Source: JBOGWY01 sp050694015
Lineage (GTDB): Bacteria; Actinomycetota; CADDZG01; WHSQ01
Direction of reading: 5' to 3'
Length of the DNA: 12,327 nucleotides
NCBI GenBank assembly: GCA_050694015.1
Contig: JBOGWY010000310.1
Coordinates: 1 to 12,327 of the forward strand
Both the position numbers and the translations under genes were made by a program. Below, piece after piece: positions 6,623 through 12,327 of the stretch. The first letter of the stretch is position 1. Each line of letters begins with the position of its first letter. The notes beneath the pieces were generated by a model, which searched no databases, had not been told where the DNA came from, and saw only the letters and a program-made list of their open reading frames with translations.

Positions 6623-7800
6623 CGTCGGGGCCCCTGTCCGGCGTGAAGATCCTCGACCTCACTCGGCTCCTTCCGGGTGGGTACGCGACGTTGTTGCTCG
6701 CGGACCTCGGTGCGGACGTGCTGAAGGTGGAAGAGCCCGGTAAGGGGGATTACATCCGCTGGACACCACCGATCGTCGGCGAGTTCTCCGCGTCGCACAT
6801 CGCCCTCAACCGAAACAAGCGCTCGATGACCTTGAACCTCAAGAGCGAGGAGGGCCGCGAGGTGTTCCTCACCCTGGCCGAGAGTTACGACGTCGTGATC
6901 GAGTCGTTCCGGCCCGGCGTCATGGACCGGCTCGGCGTCGGCTGGGACGCGCTCCGAGGGCGGAATGAGCGTCTCGTCTACTGCGCGATCAGCGGTTACG
7001 GCCAGGATGGCCCCCGGGCGCAGGTGGCAGGACACGACAACAATTACGTCGGCTATGCCGGCGTCCTCGGGATCATCGGTGAGGAGGGTCGTCGCCCCGC
7101 GCTACCCGGCGTGCAGGTAGGCGACCTCGGCGGAGGGGGGATGGCCGCGGCGATCTCGATCCTTGCGGCCCTCTTCAAGCGCGAGATCACCGGTACCGGC
7201 GACTTCTGTGACGTGTCGATGTCGGACGGTGCACTGTCGTGGCTCACCATCCATGCCGGCAACTACGTCGCCACGAAGGAGAACCCCGAGCGCGAACGCA
7301 TGCACCTTTCGGGGCTGTACCCGTGCTACCGGGTCTACCCGGCCGCCGACGGATGGCTGACGGTCGGTGCGCTCGAGCCGCAGTTCTGGGCCGCGTTGTG
7401 CGAGGCGATCGCACGGCCCGATCTCGCCGGCGATGCGTTCGCGATGGGGGAGCGCCGCGACGAGGTGATCGCGGAGCTGGGCGATCTGTTCGCGACCAAG
7501 ACCCGGGCCGGGTGGATGGAGCACTTCGGAGATCGCGACGTATGCGTCGCCCCCGTCTACGACTTCGCCGAGACGTTCGCCGACGAGCACAACCGTGCCC
7601 GCGGCATGATCTTCGACGCGGAGGTGCCGGGGGCCGGGCCGTGGTCGCACGTCGGCAACCCCCTGAAGCTGCAGAGCAACGAACTCGACGCGATGAGGAG
7701 ACCTCCGCCCAAGATGGGCGAGCACACCGAGGAAGTGCTGGCCGAGGCCGGCGTCACGCAGGAACGCATCGAGGAGCTCCGCGCCGGCGGCGTGATCTGA
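6619..7800 (+). CDS. Class III CoA-transferase family, alpha-methylacyl-CoA racemase type
   Basis: A 393-residue CaiB/BaiF-fold protein. The N-terminus LSGVKILDLTRLLPGGYAT and the LGADVLKVEEP and NRNKRSMTLNLK segments define the superfamily. The sequence follows alpha-methylacyl-CoA racemase (AMACR/MCR): GHDNNY carries His139 and GDLGGGG carries Asp169, 30 residues apart exactly as His126/Asp156 of the M. tuberculosis enzyme. GALEPQFW carries Glu253, close to the expected place of Glu241. The likely reaction is epimerisation of 2-methyl-branched acyl-CoA thioesters so that they can enter beta-oxidation. Transfer of CoA between acids is the alternative. GTG 6619 overlaps the previous stop by four bases. 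The frame is open back to 6541, but the extra residues are Arg-rich shadow sequence. The stop overlaps the next start (TGATG). Confidence 0.88.
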   Translation: MTSGPLSGVKILDLTRLLPGGYATLLLADLGADVLKVEEPGKGDYIRWTPPIVGEFSASHIALNRNKRSMTLNLKSEEGREVFLTLAESYDVVIESFRPGVMDRLGVGWDALRGRNERLVYCAISGYGQDGPRAQVAGHDNNYVGYAGVLGIIGEEGRRPALPGVQVGDLGGGGMAAAISILAALFKREITGTGDFCDVSMSDGALSWLTIHAGNYVATKENPERERMHLSGLYPCYRVYPAADGWLTVGALEPQFWAALCEAIARPDLAGDAFAMGERRDEVIAELGDLFATKTRAGWMEHFGDRDVCVAPVYDFAETFADEHNRARGMIFDAEVPGAGPWSHVGNPLKLQSNELDAMRRPPPKMGEHTEEVLAEAGVTQERIEELRAGGVI

Positions 7801-8996
7801 TGATCGATCTACCGAACGACGTGGCGATGACGCTGGTGCGCGCCGTGGGTGCATATCTGAGGGCGATGCCCCCCCAGGAACTACCCGCGAAGCTGCGCCG
7901 CTACCAGAGCTTCCGGCCGCAAGGTCTCGCTCGTCACAGGAAAGAATTGCTCGGCGTACTCGACGACGCCGCGCTGCGGGCCCGCATCGCGGAATGGCTC
8001 GAGAAAGACAAGCCGAAGATCCCGCGGGCGGAGGCAGAGCTGCTGCGCGTCGCCGTCGATCAAAGCGACGGGTGGGAGGGCGAGCTCCTGTCGAAGGCCG
8101 CGATGCCGAAAGCGAAACCCAGACCGGCTTCAACGGAAGCGGATCGCGTTGCCGCGGAACGGGAGAAAGTACGCAAGGCGCGCGACGAAGCGCGCAAGGC
8201 GAGACAGGACGCGCGCGCGTCCGTCGCCGGTGAGCGCGCGAAGACGGCAGAGCTCGCCGACGAGGTAAGGCGATCGACACGCAGGATCGCCGATCTCGAA
8301 CGCACCGCCACTGCTGCGGCGAGGGAATCGGAGCGCGCTCTCGACAGGGTCGAGCGGGACGCGCGCAAGGCGAGGTCGACGCTCGAGAAAGCGCTCGGGG
8401 AGCGAGACCGCGCCAAGGAGGACGCGAAATCGGCGCGGCGAGAGGCGATGGCGGCGCGCCGGGATGTGACGCGACTCGAGCAAGAGGTGTCCGCCCTGAC
8501 GAAGAAGCAGACGACCGTCCGCAAGAAGCCCGCGGCGCCCCGCGAGCGAAAGCAACTGCCCGTGCCGAAGGGCCGTCTCGAGGACGCCAAAGAGACGCTG
8601 TCGGAATGGTTGTCGACGCGGCTCGTCCATCTCGTGATCGACGGCTACAACGTGGCGAAGGCAGAGGGCGGGTTCGGCTCCCTCCCGCTGGAAGAGCAGC
8701 GAGATCAGCTGGTCAAGGCGGCCGCGAAGCTCGCGCATCGTGTCGCGGGCCACACGATCATCGTTTTCGACGGGAGCAAGGTTGCCCCCGGCTTCGCGCG
8801 CCGGTCGCGTTCCCGTGTGGAGGTCGAGTACTCACGGCCGGACGAGATCGCCGACGATCACATCGTCGCGCGGCTCGAGGAGCTTCCGGGAGATCCCGTC
8901 GTGCTCGTAACGAACGACAAGGAACTGCAACGGCGAGCGCGACGTTTGGGAGCGACGATCGCGACGTCGAACCAGCTGCTCGCGCTGATCCGCTAG
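7800..8996 (+). CDS. Coiled-coil NYN (PIN-like, YacP-related) putative RNA-processing protein
   Basis: A 398-residue protein in three parts. The N-terminal helical region (about 1-100) includes PKIPRAEAELLRVAV. A long Arg/Lys/Glu/Ala-rich segment (about 108-245) has the heptad-like composition of a coiled coil. The C-terminal NYN domain (about 277-398) begins HLVIDGYNVAK. Acidic residues expected for the PIN-like metal site are visible: Asp281 (IDGYN), Asp324 (FDGS), Asp352/Asp353 (IADDHI) and Asp373 (VTNDKE). Relatives in Gram-positives include YacP/Rae1, a ribosome-associated endoribonuclease; longer versions with a helical front half are common in actinobacteria as predicted RNA-binding PIN-domain proteins. 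ATG 7800 shares a base with the racemase stop, so it closes the four-gene operon. The stop lies in CTAG 8993-8996, shared with the convergent gene. Nuclease activity is inferred. Confidence 0.85.
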   Translation: MIDLPNDVAMTLVRAVGAYLRAMPPQELPAKLRRYQSFRPQGLARHRKELLGVLDDAALRARIAEWLEKDKPKIPRAEAELLRVAVDQSDGWEGELLSKAAMPKAKPRPASTEADRVAAEREKVRKARDEARKARQDARASVAGERAKTAELADEVRRSTRRIADLERTATAAARESERALDRVERDARKARSTLEKALGERDRAKEDAKSARREAMAARRDVTRLEQEVSALTKKQTTVRKKPAAPRERKQLPVPKGRLEDAKETLSEWLSTRLVHLVIDGYNVAKAEGGFGSLPLEEQRDQLVKAAAKLAHRVAGHTIIVFDGSKVAPGFARRSRSRVEVEYSRPDEIADDHIVARLEELPGDPVVLVTNDKELQRRARRLGATIATSNQLLALIR

Positions 8997-9547
8997 CTCG
9001 CGGTTGTTTCCTTCTGCCGCTCCCGGTATGCGGCGACGTTCATGCGGGTCGAGCACGTCGCGTTGCAGTAGCGCCGGGACCGGTTGCGCGAGGTGTCGAC
9101 GTAGACGTCACCACAGGTGTCGGCCTGGCAGATGCCGAGACGCGAGAAACCCTTCTCGACGATCAGCGTCGCGAGCCCCATCGCGGCCCCCGAGCCGATC
9201 CGGTCTGCGACCGGGGCGTCGTGTGCGGAGTAATGGAGGTGCCACGGGTTGTCGTCGTGGTTGCTGATGTAAGGAGCGGCACCGGTGTCGCCCAGGATCT
9301 CGTTCAACAGACGGACGGCGGTGTCCTCGTCGGCATGGAAGACCTCGCGGAGGCGCTCGCGAACGACCTTGATCTGCTCGATATCGGCGGAGGTCACGCT
9401 CTCGGCGCCCTCGACCATGTACGGCTGCAGGAAGCCTCTCCATGCCTCCACGTCGGGCAGCATCTCCCGCCCGCTGGGCGTCCCCTTCGTGTTGATCAGG
9501 TCGGCGGCGAAGTGCGCCGCCTCCATGCTGTAATGACTGAAATCCAT
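8993..9547 (-). CDS. CGNR/ABATE-type zinc-finger protein, putative stress regulator
   Basis: A 184-residue protein of the ABATE plus CGNR class. The N-terminal two-thirds match an ABATE-like helical domain: DLINTKGTPSGREML, a WRGFL segment, and DIEQIKVVRERLREVF. The C-terminal zinc finger has Cys140, Cys145, Cys161 and Cys165 in the pattern C-x4-C-x15-C-x3-C, within GICQADTCGDVYVDTSRNRS and RYCNATCSTRMNVAAYRER. The name-giving CGNR is CSTR here, but all four metal ligands and the basic RNRSRR stretch remain, so DNA binding is plausible. Family members are thought to be stress-linked transcription regulators. ATG 9547 is preceded by GAGGTAAG about nine bases upstream on its strand. The gene is divergent from the small-protein/EamA unit, with which it shares a 72-base promoter region. 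It converges on the NYN gene, the two stops sharing CTAG 8993-8996. Confidence 0.85.
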   Translation of the reverse strand: MDFSHYSMEAAHFAADLINTKGTPSGREMLPDVEAWRGFLQPYMVEGAESVTSADIEQIKVVRERLREVFHADEDTAVRLLNEILGDTGAAPYISNHDDNPWHLHYSAHDAPVADRIGSGAAMGLATLIVEKGFSRLGICQADTCGDVYVDTSRNRSRRYCNATCSTRMNVAAYRERQKETTAS

Positions 9548-9576
9548 TTGACTTCTTACCTCGGGCTGGGTATGTT
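9548..9576 (+). promoter_or_regulatory. Promoter for the small-protein/EamA unit
   Basis: TTGACT (9548-9553) and TATGTT (9571-9576) are separated by exactly 17 bases, close to the vegetative -35/-10 pattern. The expected start point near 9583 would give a leader of about 37 bases before ATG 9620. The -35 hexamer directly abuts the start codon of the divergent CGNR gene. Confidence 0.65.
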
Positions 9577-9591
9577 GTAACTGTCATAAGC

Positions 9592-9620
9592 AGGATAGCC
9601 CATTACGAGAGGAAGAGCAA
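9592..9620 (-). promoter_or_regulatory. Possible promoter for the CGNR gene
   Basis: On the minus strand TTGCTC (9620-9615), 17 bases, then TATCCT (9597-9592). The start point would be near 9585, leaving about 38 bases before ATG 9547. The -35 match is weak, the -10 good. Its start region overlaps that of the plus-strand promoter, so the two would interfere. Confidence 0.4.
9607..9615 (+). promoter_or_regulatory. Ribosome binding site of the 42-residue small protein
   Basis: GAGAGGAAG, with its GAGG core ending seven bases before ATG 9620. This is one of the best ribosome sites in the window and is the main reason to accept the short frame behind it as real. Confidence 0.65.
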
Positions 9621-9748
9621 TGCTCCAGCTCCTGATCGTTCTGCTCATCATCGGCCTCCTCGAAGGGCTGGCCTACCGCTACGGGCGGGACTCCAGCGAC
9701 GGGGACAACTGGTCCCGTCACTGCGATGCGGAGTGCATCGCCCGCTAG
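9620..9748 (+). CDS. 42-residue single-span small protein, unknown function
   Basis: A short frame from ATG 9620 to TAG 9746-9748. Residues 2-17 form one very hydrophobic helix (LQLLIVLLIIGLLEGL). A polar tail follows with Arg/Asp/Ser residues and a terminal HCDAECIAR segment carrying two cysteines spaced C-x3-C. It has a strong ribosome site, a consensus-like promoter at 9548-9576, and no gap to the EamA gene, whose ATG follows its stop directly, so the transporter's translation probably depends on it. That arrangement suggests either a genuine membrane microprotein, perhaps partnered with the transporter, or a leader peptide controlling it. I know no family for it. Protein-level evidence is lacking, so the call rests on signals and context. 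Confidence 0.6.
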   Translation: MLQLLIVLLIIGLLEGLAYRYGRDSSDGDNWSRHCDAECIAR

Positions 9749-10678
9749 ATGAGTATCTCCGAAGCGGTCGTATCGGTCCGGTCGAGGGCCGGCACCTCAG
9801 AGCGCAGTGGTATCGCTGCGCTCTTCGTTGCCGTGGCCATCTGGGGGTCGACGTTCATCGTCACCGACTCGATCCTGAACTCGTTCGGCCCGTTTACGAT
9901 CCTGCTGCTTCGTTTCACGATCGCCTTTCTGTGCCTGGCTCCGTTCGCGGCCCGGCACGGCTTCCGCCTCCGTGACATCTTCCAGAAGCGCTTCGTGATC
10001 TTCGGTTTCACCGGTCTGGCGCTTCATCTAGGTCTCGAGAACATGGGCCTCGTCTACACGACGCCCGGCAGCGCGTCCTTGATCATCGCGAGCATCCCGG
10101 GAGTCACGGCGTTGATGTCGGTGCTCTATCTGCACGAGCACATCACGCGGATCCAGTGGGGAGGCATCGTCCTGTCGATCGCCGGAGTCGCGCTGATCAC
10201 CGGGGCGCGCGATGGGGGCGGGAGCACCGAGCTGCTCGGCAACCTGCTGGTCCTCGGTGGCTCGATCGCGTGGGCGGTCTTCACCATCCAGGGCAAGAAG
10301 ATGGCCGACGGGGTCCCGGCGATCGTCTCGACCGCGGCTGCGTTCGGGATCGCCGTTCTGATGATGCTTCCCGTTAGCGCCGGCGAGATCGCGCTGCAGG
10401 GAGCCCCCCAACTGAGTCTCGGGGCGATCGCGGGTGCGATGTTCCTCGGGGTCTTCGCCTCCGGTGCTGCATACGGTCTGTGGAACTACGCGCTGGGACG
10501 CGTCGACGCTTCGGTCGCCGGTGCCTCGGTCAACCTCGCGCCCGTTATCGGGGTGGTGCTGGCGATGATGCTCGGAGAACGCATCGGACTCCTCCAGTGG
10601 GCCGGCGGTGCGATCGTGGGCGTCGGCGTGTGGCTCACGCAATCCTTTCGCCCGCCCACCCCGGGCCGCACGGGATAG
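9749..10678 (+). CDS. EamA/DMT-superfamily transporter
   Basis: A 309-residue inner-membrane protein with ten hydrophobic helices arranged as two EamA repeats, about residues 22-150 and 165-298. The first begins ALFVAVAIWGSTFIVTDSIL and contains LLRFTIAFLCLAPF and the helix-ending NMGLVYTTPGSASLIIASIP typical of the family. The second contains GSIAWAVFTIQGKKMA and NYALGRVDASVAGASVNLAP, then VIGVVLAMMLGERI. The family exports or exchanges amino acids, nucleosides or other metabolites; the substrate cannot be read from sequence. ATG 9749 directly follows the stop of the 42-residue protein, with no ribosome site of its own visible, so translational coupling is likely. A GTG or internal ATG later would cut into the first helix, so this start is favoured. 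Confidence 0.93.
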   Translation: MSISEAVVSVRSRAGTSERSGIAALFVAVAIWGSTFIVTDSILNSFGPFTILLLRFTIAFLCLAPFAARHGFRLRDIFQKRFVIFGFTGLALHLGLENMGLVYTTPGSASLIIASIPGVTALMSVLYLHEHITRIQWGGIVLSIAGVALITGARDGGGSTELLGNLLVLGGSIAWAVFTIQGKKMADGVPAIVSTAAAFGIAVLMMLPVSAGEIALQGAPQLSLGAIAGAMFLGVFASGAAYGLWNYALGRVDASVAGASVNLAPVIGVVLAMMLGERIGLLQWAGGAIVGVGVWLTQSFRPPTPGRTG

Positions 10679-10688
10679 CGTTTCTGCG

Positions 10689-11156
10689 ATGGAAACGATC
10701 CCACCTACGGTCCAAGAGATCTTCGTCAGCGAGCGCGGCAGCGCGCCGATGCAACGGGTCGACGAGGTCGAGGCCGTGGCCGGCAAGGGCCTGCAGGGGG
10801 ACCGCTACATGCTCGACACGGGTTACTGGTCCGGCGTCGACGCATGCCAGGTGACGCTCATCTCCGCCACCGCGATCGAGGCGATCGCGACCGAGACCGG
10901 CATCGCGATCGAGGCGGGACAGCACCGGCGCAACATCATCGTTTCCGGCATGGACGTGCTGGATCTCGCCGGCAAACGTTTCCGTATCGGAGAGGCGCTC
11001 TTCGAGTACGAACAACCGCGGCCCCCGTGCCGCTACATCCAGTCGATCACGCAGGAGGGGATGACCAAAGCGCTGGGGCACGGGCGCGGTGGGATCTGCG
11101 TGAAGGTGCTGGAGTCGGGTCTGCTCAGAACCGGCGACCCGATCGAACCTCTCTAG
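10689..11156 (+). CDS. MOSC-domain protein
   Basis: A 155-residue stand-alone MOSC (molybdenum cofactor sulfurase C-terminal) domain. GKGLQGDRYM (about residues 34-43), VTLISATAIEAI, HRRNIIVSGMDVLDLAGKRF, and the conserved Cys114 in RPPCRYI followed by GRGGICVKVLESG are the family's landmarks. The cysteine is thought to carry or transfer sulfur in this family, and small versions such as YiiM act in detoxifying reductive reactions with the molybdenum cofactor. The substrate is unknown here and no molybdenum genes are adjacent. ATG 10689 is chosen because homology starts soon after it. The frame is open back to 10608 only as a shadow of the transporter gene. No ribosome site is visible, but TAGCGT (10676-10681), overlapping the transporter stop, would be a -10 placed for a nearly leaderless transcript. 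The stop lies in CTAG 11153-11156. Confidence 0.88.
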   Translation: METIPPTVQEIFVSERGSAPMQRVDEVEAVAGKGLQGDRYMLDTGYWSGVDACQVTLISATAIEAIATETGIAIEAGQHRRNIIVSGMDVLDLAGKRFRIGEALFEYEQPRPPCRYIQSITQEGMTKALGHGRGGICVKVLESGLLRTGDPIEPL

Positions 11157-11659
11157 CCCTGCCCCTCGCAGCTCGGCGCGAGACCGTCGCCGCCGGGGCC
11201 TCCGAAGCACATGTCGGGCTCGCCGTCGCCTCCGTCGAGGACGTCGTCGCCGCGGCCACCGCGGAGCACGTCGAGTCCCGGACCTCCCCACATGAAGTCG
11301 CGGTCCGGGCCGCCCTTGACGAGATCGTTGCCGCCTTCACCGTTCACGCCGTCGGTCCCGGCGCCGCCACGGATCTCGTCGTTACCGGGGCCGCCGTCGA
11401 TGTCGTCGCGGTCGTCGCCGCCGAGGATCAGATCGTCGCCGCCACCGCCCGAGATGTTGTCGGCGTCGCCGCGCCCGCAGATGATCTCGTCGGCCGCCGT
11501 CCCTACGAGGCCGTCACTCGCCCACGTCCCCACGATCTGGGGCCGGGGGTCGTCGGCGAAGCCGGGGCAGGTTGGCCCGGGGTCTTGGGCTCCGGCCGCG
11601 CGCGGCAGCAGAAGCGTTAGCGCCGCCGCGAAAGCAACGAAGAGACGTTGCGCGTCCAT
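11153..11659 (-). CDS. Secreted RTX-type calcium-binding repeat protein
   Basis: A 168-residue protein with a Sec signal peptide (hydrophobic core about residues 6-18, likely cleavage after AGA at 22-24). About eleven glycine/aspartate nonapeptides run from residue 53 to about 151 with a strict nine-residue period, for example GGGGDDLIL (72-80 region), GGPGNDEIR and GGRGDDVLD. This is the hemolysin-type repeat that folds into a calcium-binding beta-roll outside the cell. Cys31, Cys61, Cys151 and Cys164 bracket the repeat block and could form two disulfides capping the roll. No enzymatic or adhesive domain is present, and no type I secretion genes are nearby; the signal peptide implies Sec export instead. 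ATG 11659 is inside a GACTAGTCATG context without a ribosome site. Convergent with the MOSC gene through CTAG 11153-11156. Confidence 0.87.
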   Translation of the reverse strand: MDAQRLFVAFAAALTLLLPRAAGAQDPGPTCPGFADDPRPQIVGTWASDGLVGTAADEIICGRGDADNISGGGGDDLILGGDDRDDIDGGPGNDEIRGGAGTDGVNGEGGNDLVKGGPDRDFMWGGPGLDVLRGGRGDDVLDGGDGEPDMCFGGPGGDGLAPSCEGQG

Positions 11660-11743
11660 GACTAGTCACTTATCGGCAGAAAGCCCCTAGTCCTGCAGTT
11701 CTTGTCACACCCCCTCTCTAGGGTTGCTCGTAACAGCCGGATA

Positions 11744-11750
11744 GAGGAGG
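11744..11750 (+). promoter_or_regulatory. Strong ribosome binding site of the four-cysteine protein
   Basis: GAGGAGG lies five bases before ATG 11756 and is a near-perfect Shine-Dalgarno match. It selects this ATG over the upstream in-frame TTG at 11702. Confidence 0.8.
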
Positions 11751-11755
11751 CCGCC

Positions 11756-11995
11756 ATGAAGATCGACTGCCACGAATGCGAGATGTTCCGCAGCGAGCAC
11801 TGCGACGACTGCCTGGTCACGGCCCTGCTCCACCCGCCCGAGGGCGCGGTCGACATCGACGAGGAACTCGACCCCTCGCTACAGGCGTTGTCGGGGGCCG
11901 GGCTGATCCCGGTGTTGCGCTTCCGCCCCCGGCGAGATCCGACACCGCCGTCCACCGGCGACGAAGGCTCGGACGGGGTGGCCGACGCGGGCTAA
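11756..11995 (+). CDS. 79-residue four-cysteine protein, uncharacterised
   Basis: The N-terminus has a compact metal-binding pattern, C5-x2-C8-x7-C16-x2-C19 (CHECEMFRSEHCDDCLV), probably holding one Zn(II). A TALLHPPEGAVDIDEELDPS segment and a short helix (LQALSGAGLIPVLRF) follow. The tail from about residue 57 is polar, Pro/Gly/Asp-rich and probably disordered. The shape, a CxxC...CDDCxVTxLL front followed by an acidic patch and an AGLIP helix, looks like a small conserved actinobacterial hypothetical protein, but I cannot name the family or give a function. It has the strongest ribosome site in the window. It is divergent from the RTX gene, with a 96-base region between them holding TTGTCA (11702-11707) but no clearly spaced -10. 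It lies 39 bases before the SepH-like gene. Confidence 0.8.
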   Translation: MKIDCHECEMFRSEHCDDCLVTALLHPPEGAVDIDEELDPSLQALSGAGLIPVLRFRPRRDPTPPSTGDEGSDGVADAG

Positions 11996-12022
11996 ATCCG
12001 CAGGTCACGCGGCCCTCGCTCC

Positions 12023-12034
12023 TACGATTCGTCT
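12023..12034 (+). promoter_or_regulatory. -10 element for a leaderless SepH-like transcript
   Basis: TACGAT (12023-12028) fits TANNNT and is followed by six bases and then ATG 12035, so transcription would start on the A of the start codon. No ribosome site precedes this ATG and no consensus -35 is visible, both common for leaderless actinobacterial genes. Confidence 0.5.
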
Positions 12035-12327
12035 ATGGCGCGGACCGCGGGGGACAAGGCCACGACCCTCAAGCCGATCGCGCTATCCGAGGACGGTTCG
12101 CTGGTCCTCGCGACGCGAGCGAATGCAAAGACCGGAGCGTTCCGGGTTCGCGTCGACGACATCCTGCTCGAGCTGATCCGGGCCGCCCAGGAGCGCGCCG
12201 CCGCCGAGGTGCAGGCCGCCGCGGCCGAGGGCAACGGAACCGCTCCCGACGAGATCGCCGAGCCGTCCGTCCCCCGCGCCGACAGCAAACTCTCGCCCAA
12301 GGAGATACAGGCGCTGCTCCGTCAGGG
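12035..12327 (+). CDS. SepH-like (DUF3071) cell-division protein, N-terminal part only
   Basis: The first 97 codons of a gene that runs off the window. LKPIALSEDGSLVLATR, the following GAFRVRVDDILLELI and, after a linker, SKLSPKEIQALLRQ match in order the start of the DUF3071/SepH domain, whose members read roughly L-x-VALSxDGxxLVL, then LPVDERL, then LRPRDIQxRIRxG. SepH binds FtsZ and promotes its assembly at the septum in Streptomyces and Mycobacterium. The helix-turn-helix-like part and C-terminus lie beyond the window. Unusual here is an Ala/Glu-rich linker (about residues 50-82) that appears longer than in the Streptomyces protein as I remember it. ATG 12035 is supported by the -10 element six bases before it. 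The assignment rests on a short match, so moderate confidence. Confidence 0.65.
   Translation, partial: MARTAGDKATTLKPIALSEDGSLVLATRANAKTGAFRVRVDDILLELIRAAQERAAAEVQAAAAEGNGTAPDEIAEPSVPRADSKLSPKEIQALLRQ

Noticed and set aside
7239..7799. Long N-terminal extension of the NYN protein
   Set aside because: It lies inside the racemase gene in another frame; ATG 7800 gives normal stop/start coupling and the proper protein start.
7102..8280. 392-residue minus-strand open frame across the racemase/NYN junction
   Set aside because: Antisense to two confirmed genes; translation is Arg/Ala/Pro-rich without motifs.
10844..11620. 258-residue plus-strand open frame across the MOSC gene and opposite the RTX gene
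   Set aside because: The Ala/Val periodicity is the reverse complement of the RTX glycine/aspartate repeats, not a real protein repeat.
1..12327. CRISPR array, defence island, prophage or transposon
   Set aside because: No regularly spaced repeats, no cas, integrase, transposase or toxin-antitoxin motifs seen on either strand; base composition is even across the window.

Overview
The window reads as a piece of the chromosome of a high-GC actinobacterium (Actinomycetota), probably from an uncultured lineage. Four things point there: strong G/C bias at third codon positions, frequent GTG starts, promoters that leave almost no 5' leader, and a truncated last gene that looks like SepH (DUF3071), a cell-division protein known from Actinobacteria. 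A Gram-positive-type SOS box (CGAAC-N4-GTTCG) agrees. I see no transposase, integrase, CRISPR array, tRNA or rRNA. Gene spacing is very tight, with stop/start overlaps throughout.

Layout. Positions 1-162 hold no gene but contain a long imperfect palindrome (15-126) that can fold into one extended hairpin just ahead of a RidA-family gene (163-549, +). A 67-residue membrane protein (546-749, -) shares its stop palindrome with ridA. An M20 metallopeptidase (758-1945, +) is coupled by ATGA to trpD (1942-2961, +). Convergent to trpD is a DEDDh exonuclease / GIY-YIG / UVR fusion nuclease (2985-4583, -). Its promoter has a perfect SOS box between the -35 and -10 hexamers and makes an almost leaderless message, so it is very probably LexA-controlled and acts in DNA repair.

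Divergent from the nuclease is a tightly overlapped four-gene operon (4632-8996, +): a GAF-GAF-SpoIIE-type protein phosphatase, a 76-residue zinc-ribbon protein, an alpha-methylacyl-CoA racemase-type class III CoA-transferase, and a coiled-coil/NYN (PIN-like) RNA-associated protein. Next come a CGNR/ABATE-type putative regulator (8993-9547, -), then on + a 42-residue single-span small protein abutting an EamA transporter, then a MOSC-domain protein. A secreted RTX-repeat protein (11153-11659, -) and a 79-residue four-cysteine protein (11756-11995, +) diverge from each other. The start of a SepH-like gene (12035 onward, +) runs off the window.

How the parts fit: most of this is housekeeping (enamine/imine deamination, tryptophan biosynthesis, DNA repair, branched acyl-CoA epimerisation, cell division) mixed with small uncharacterised metal-binding or membrane proteins. 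The most noteworthy signals are the 112-nt palindromic element, the SOS-operator promoter of the fusion nuclease, three convergent gene pairs that each end on a shared CTAG, and the unrecognised small proteins.
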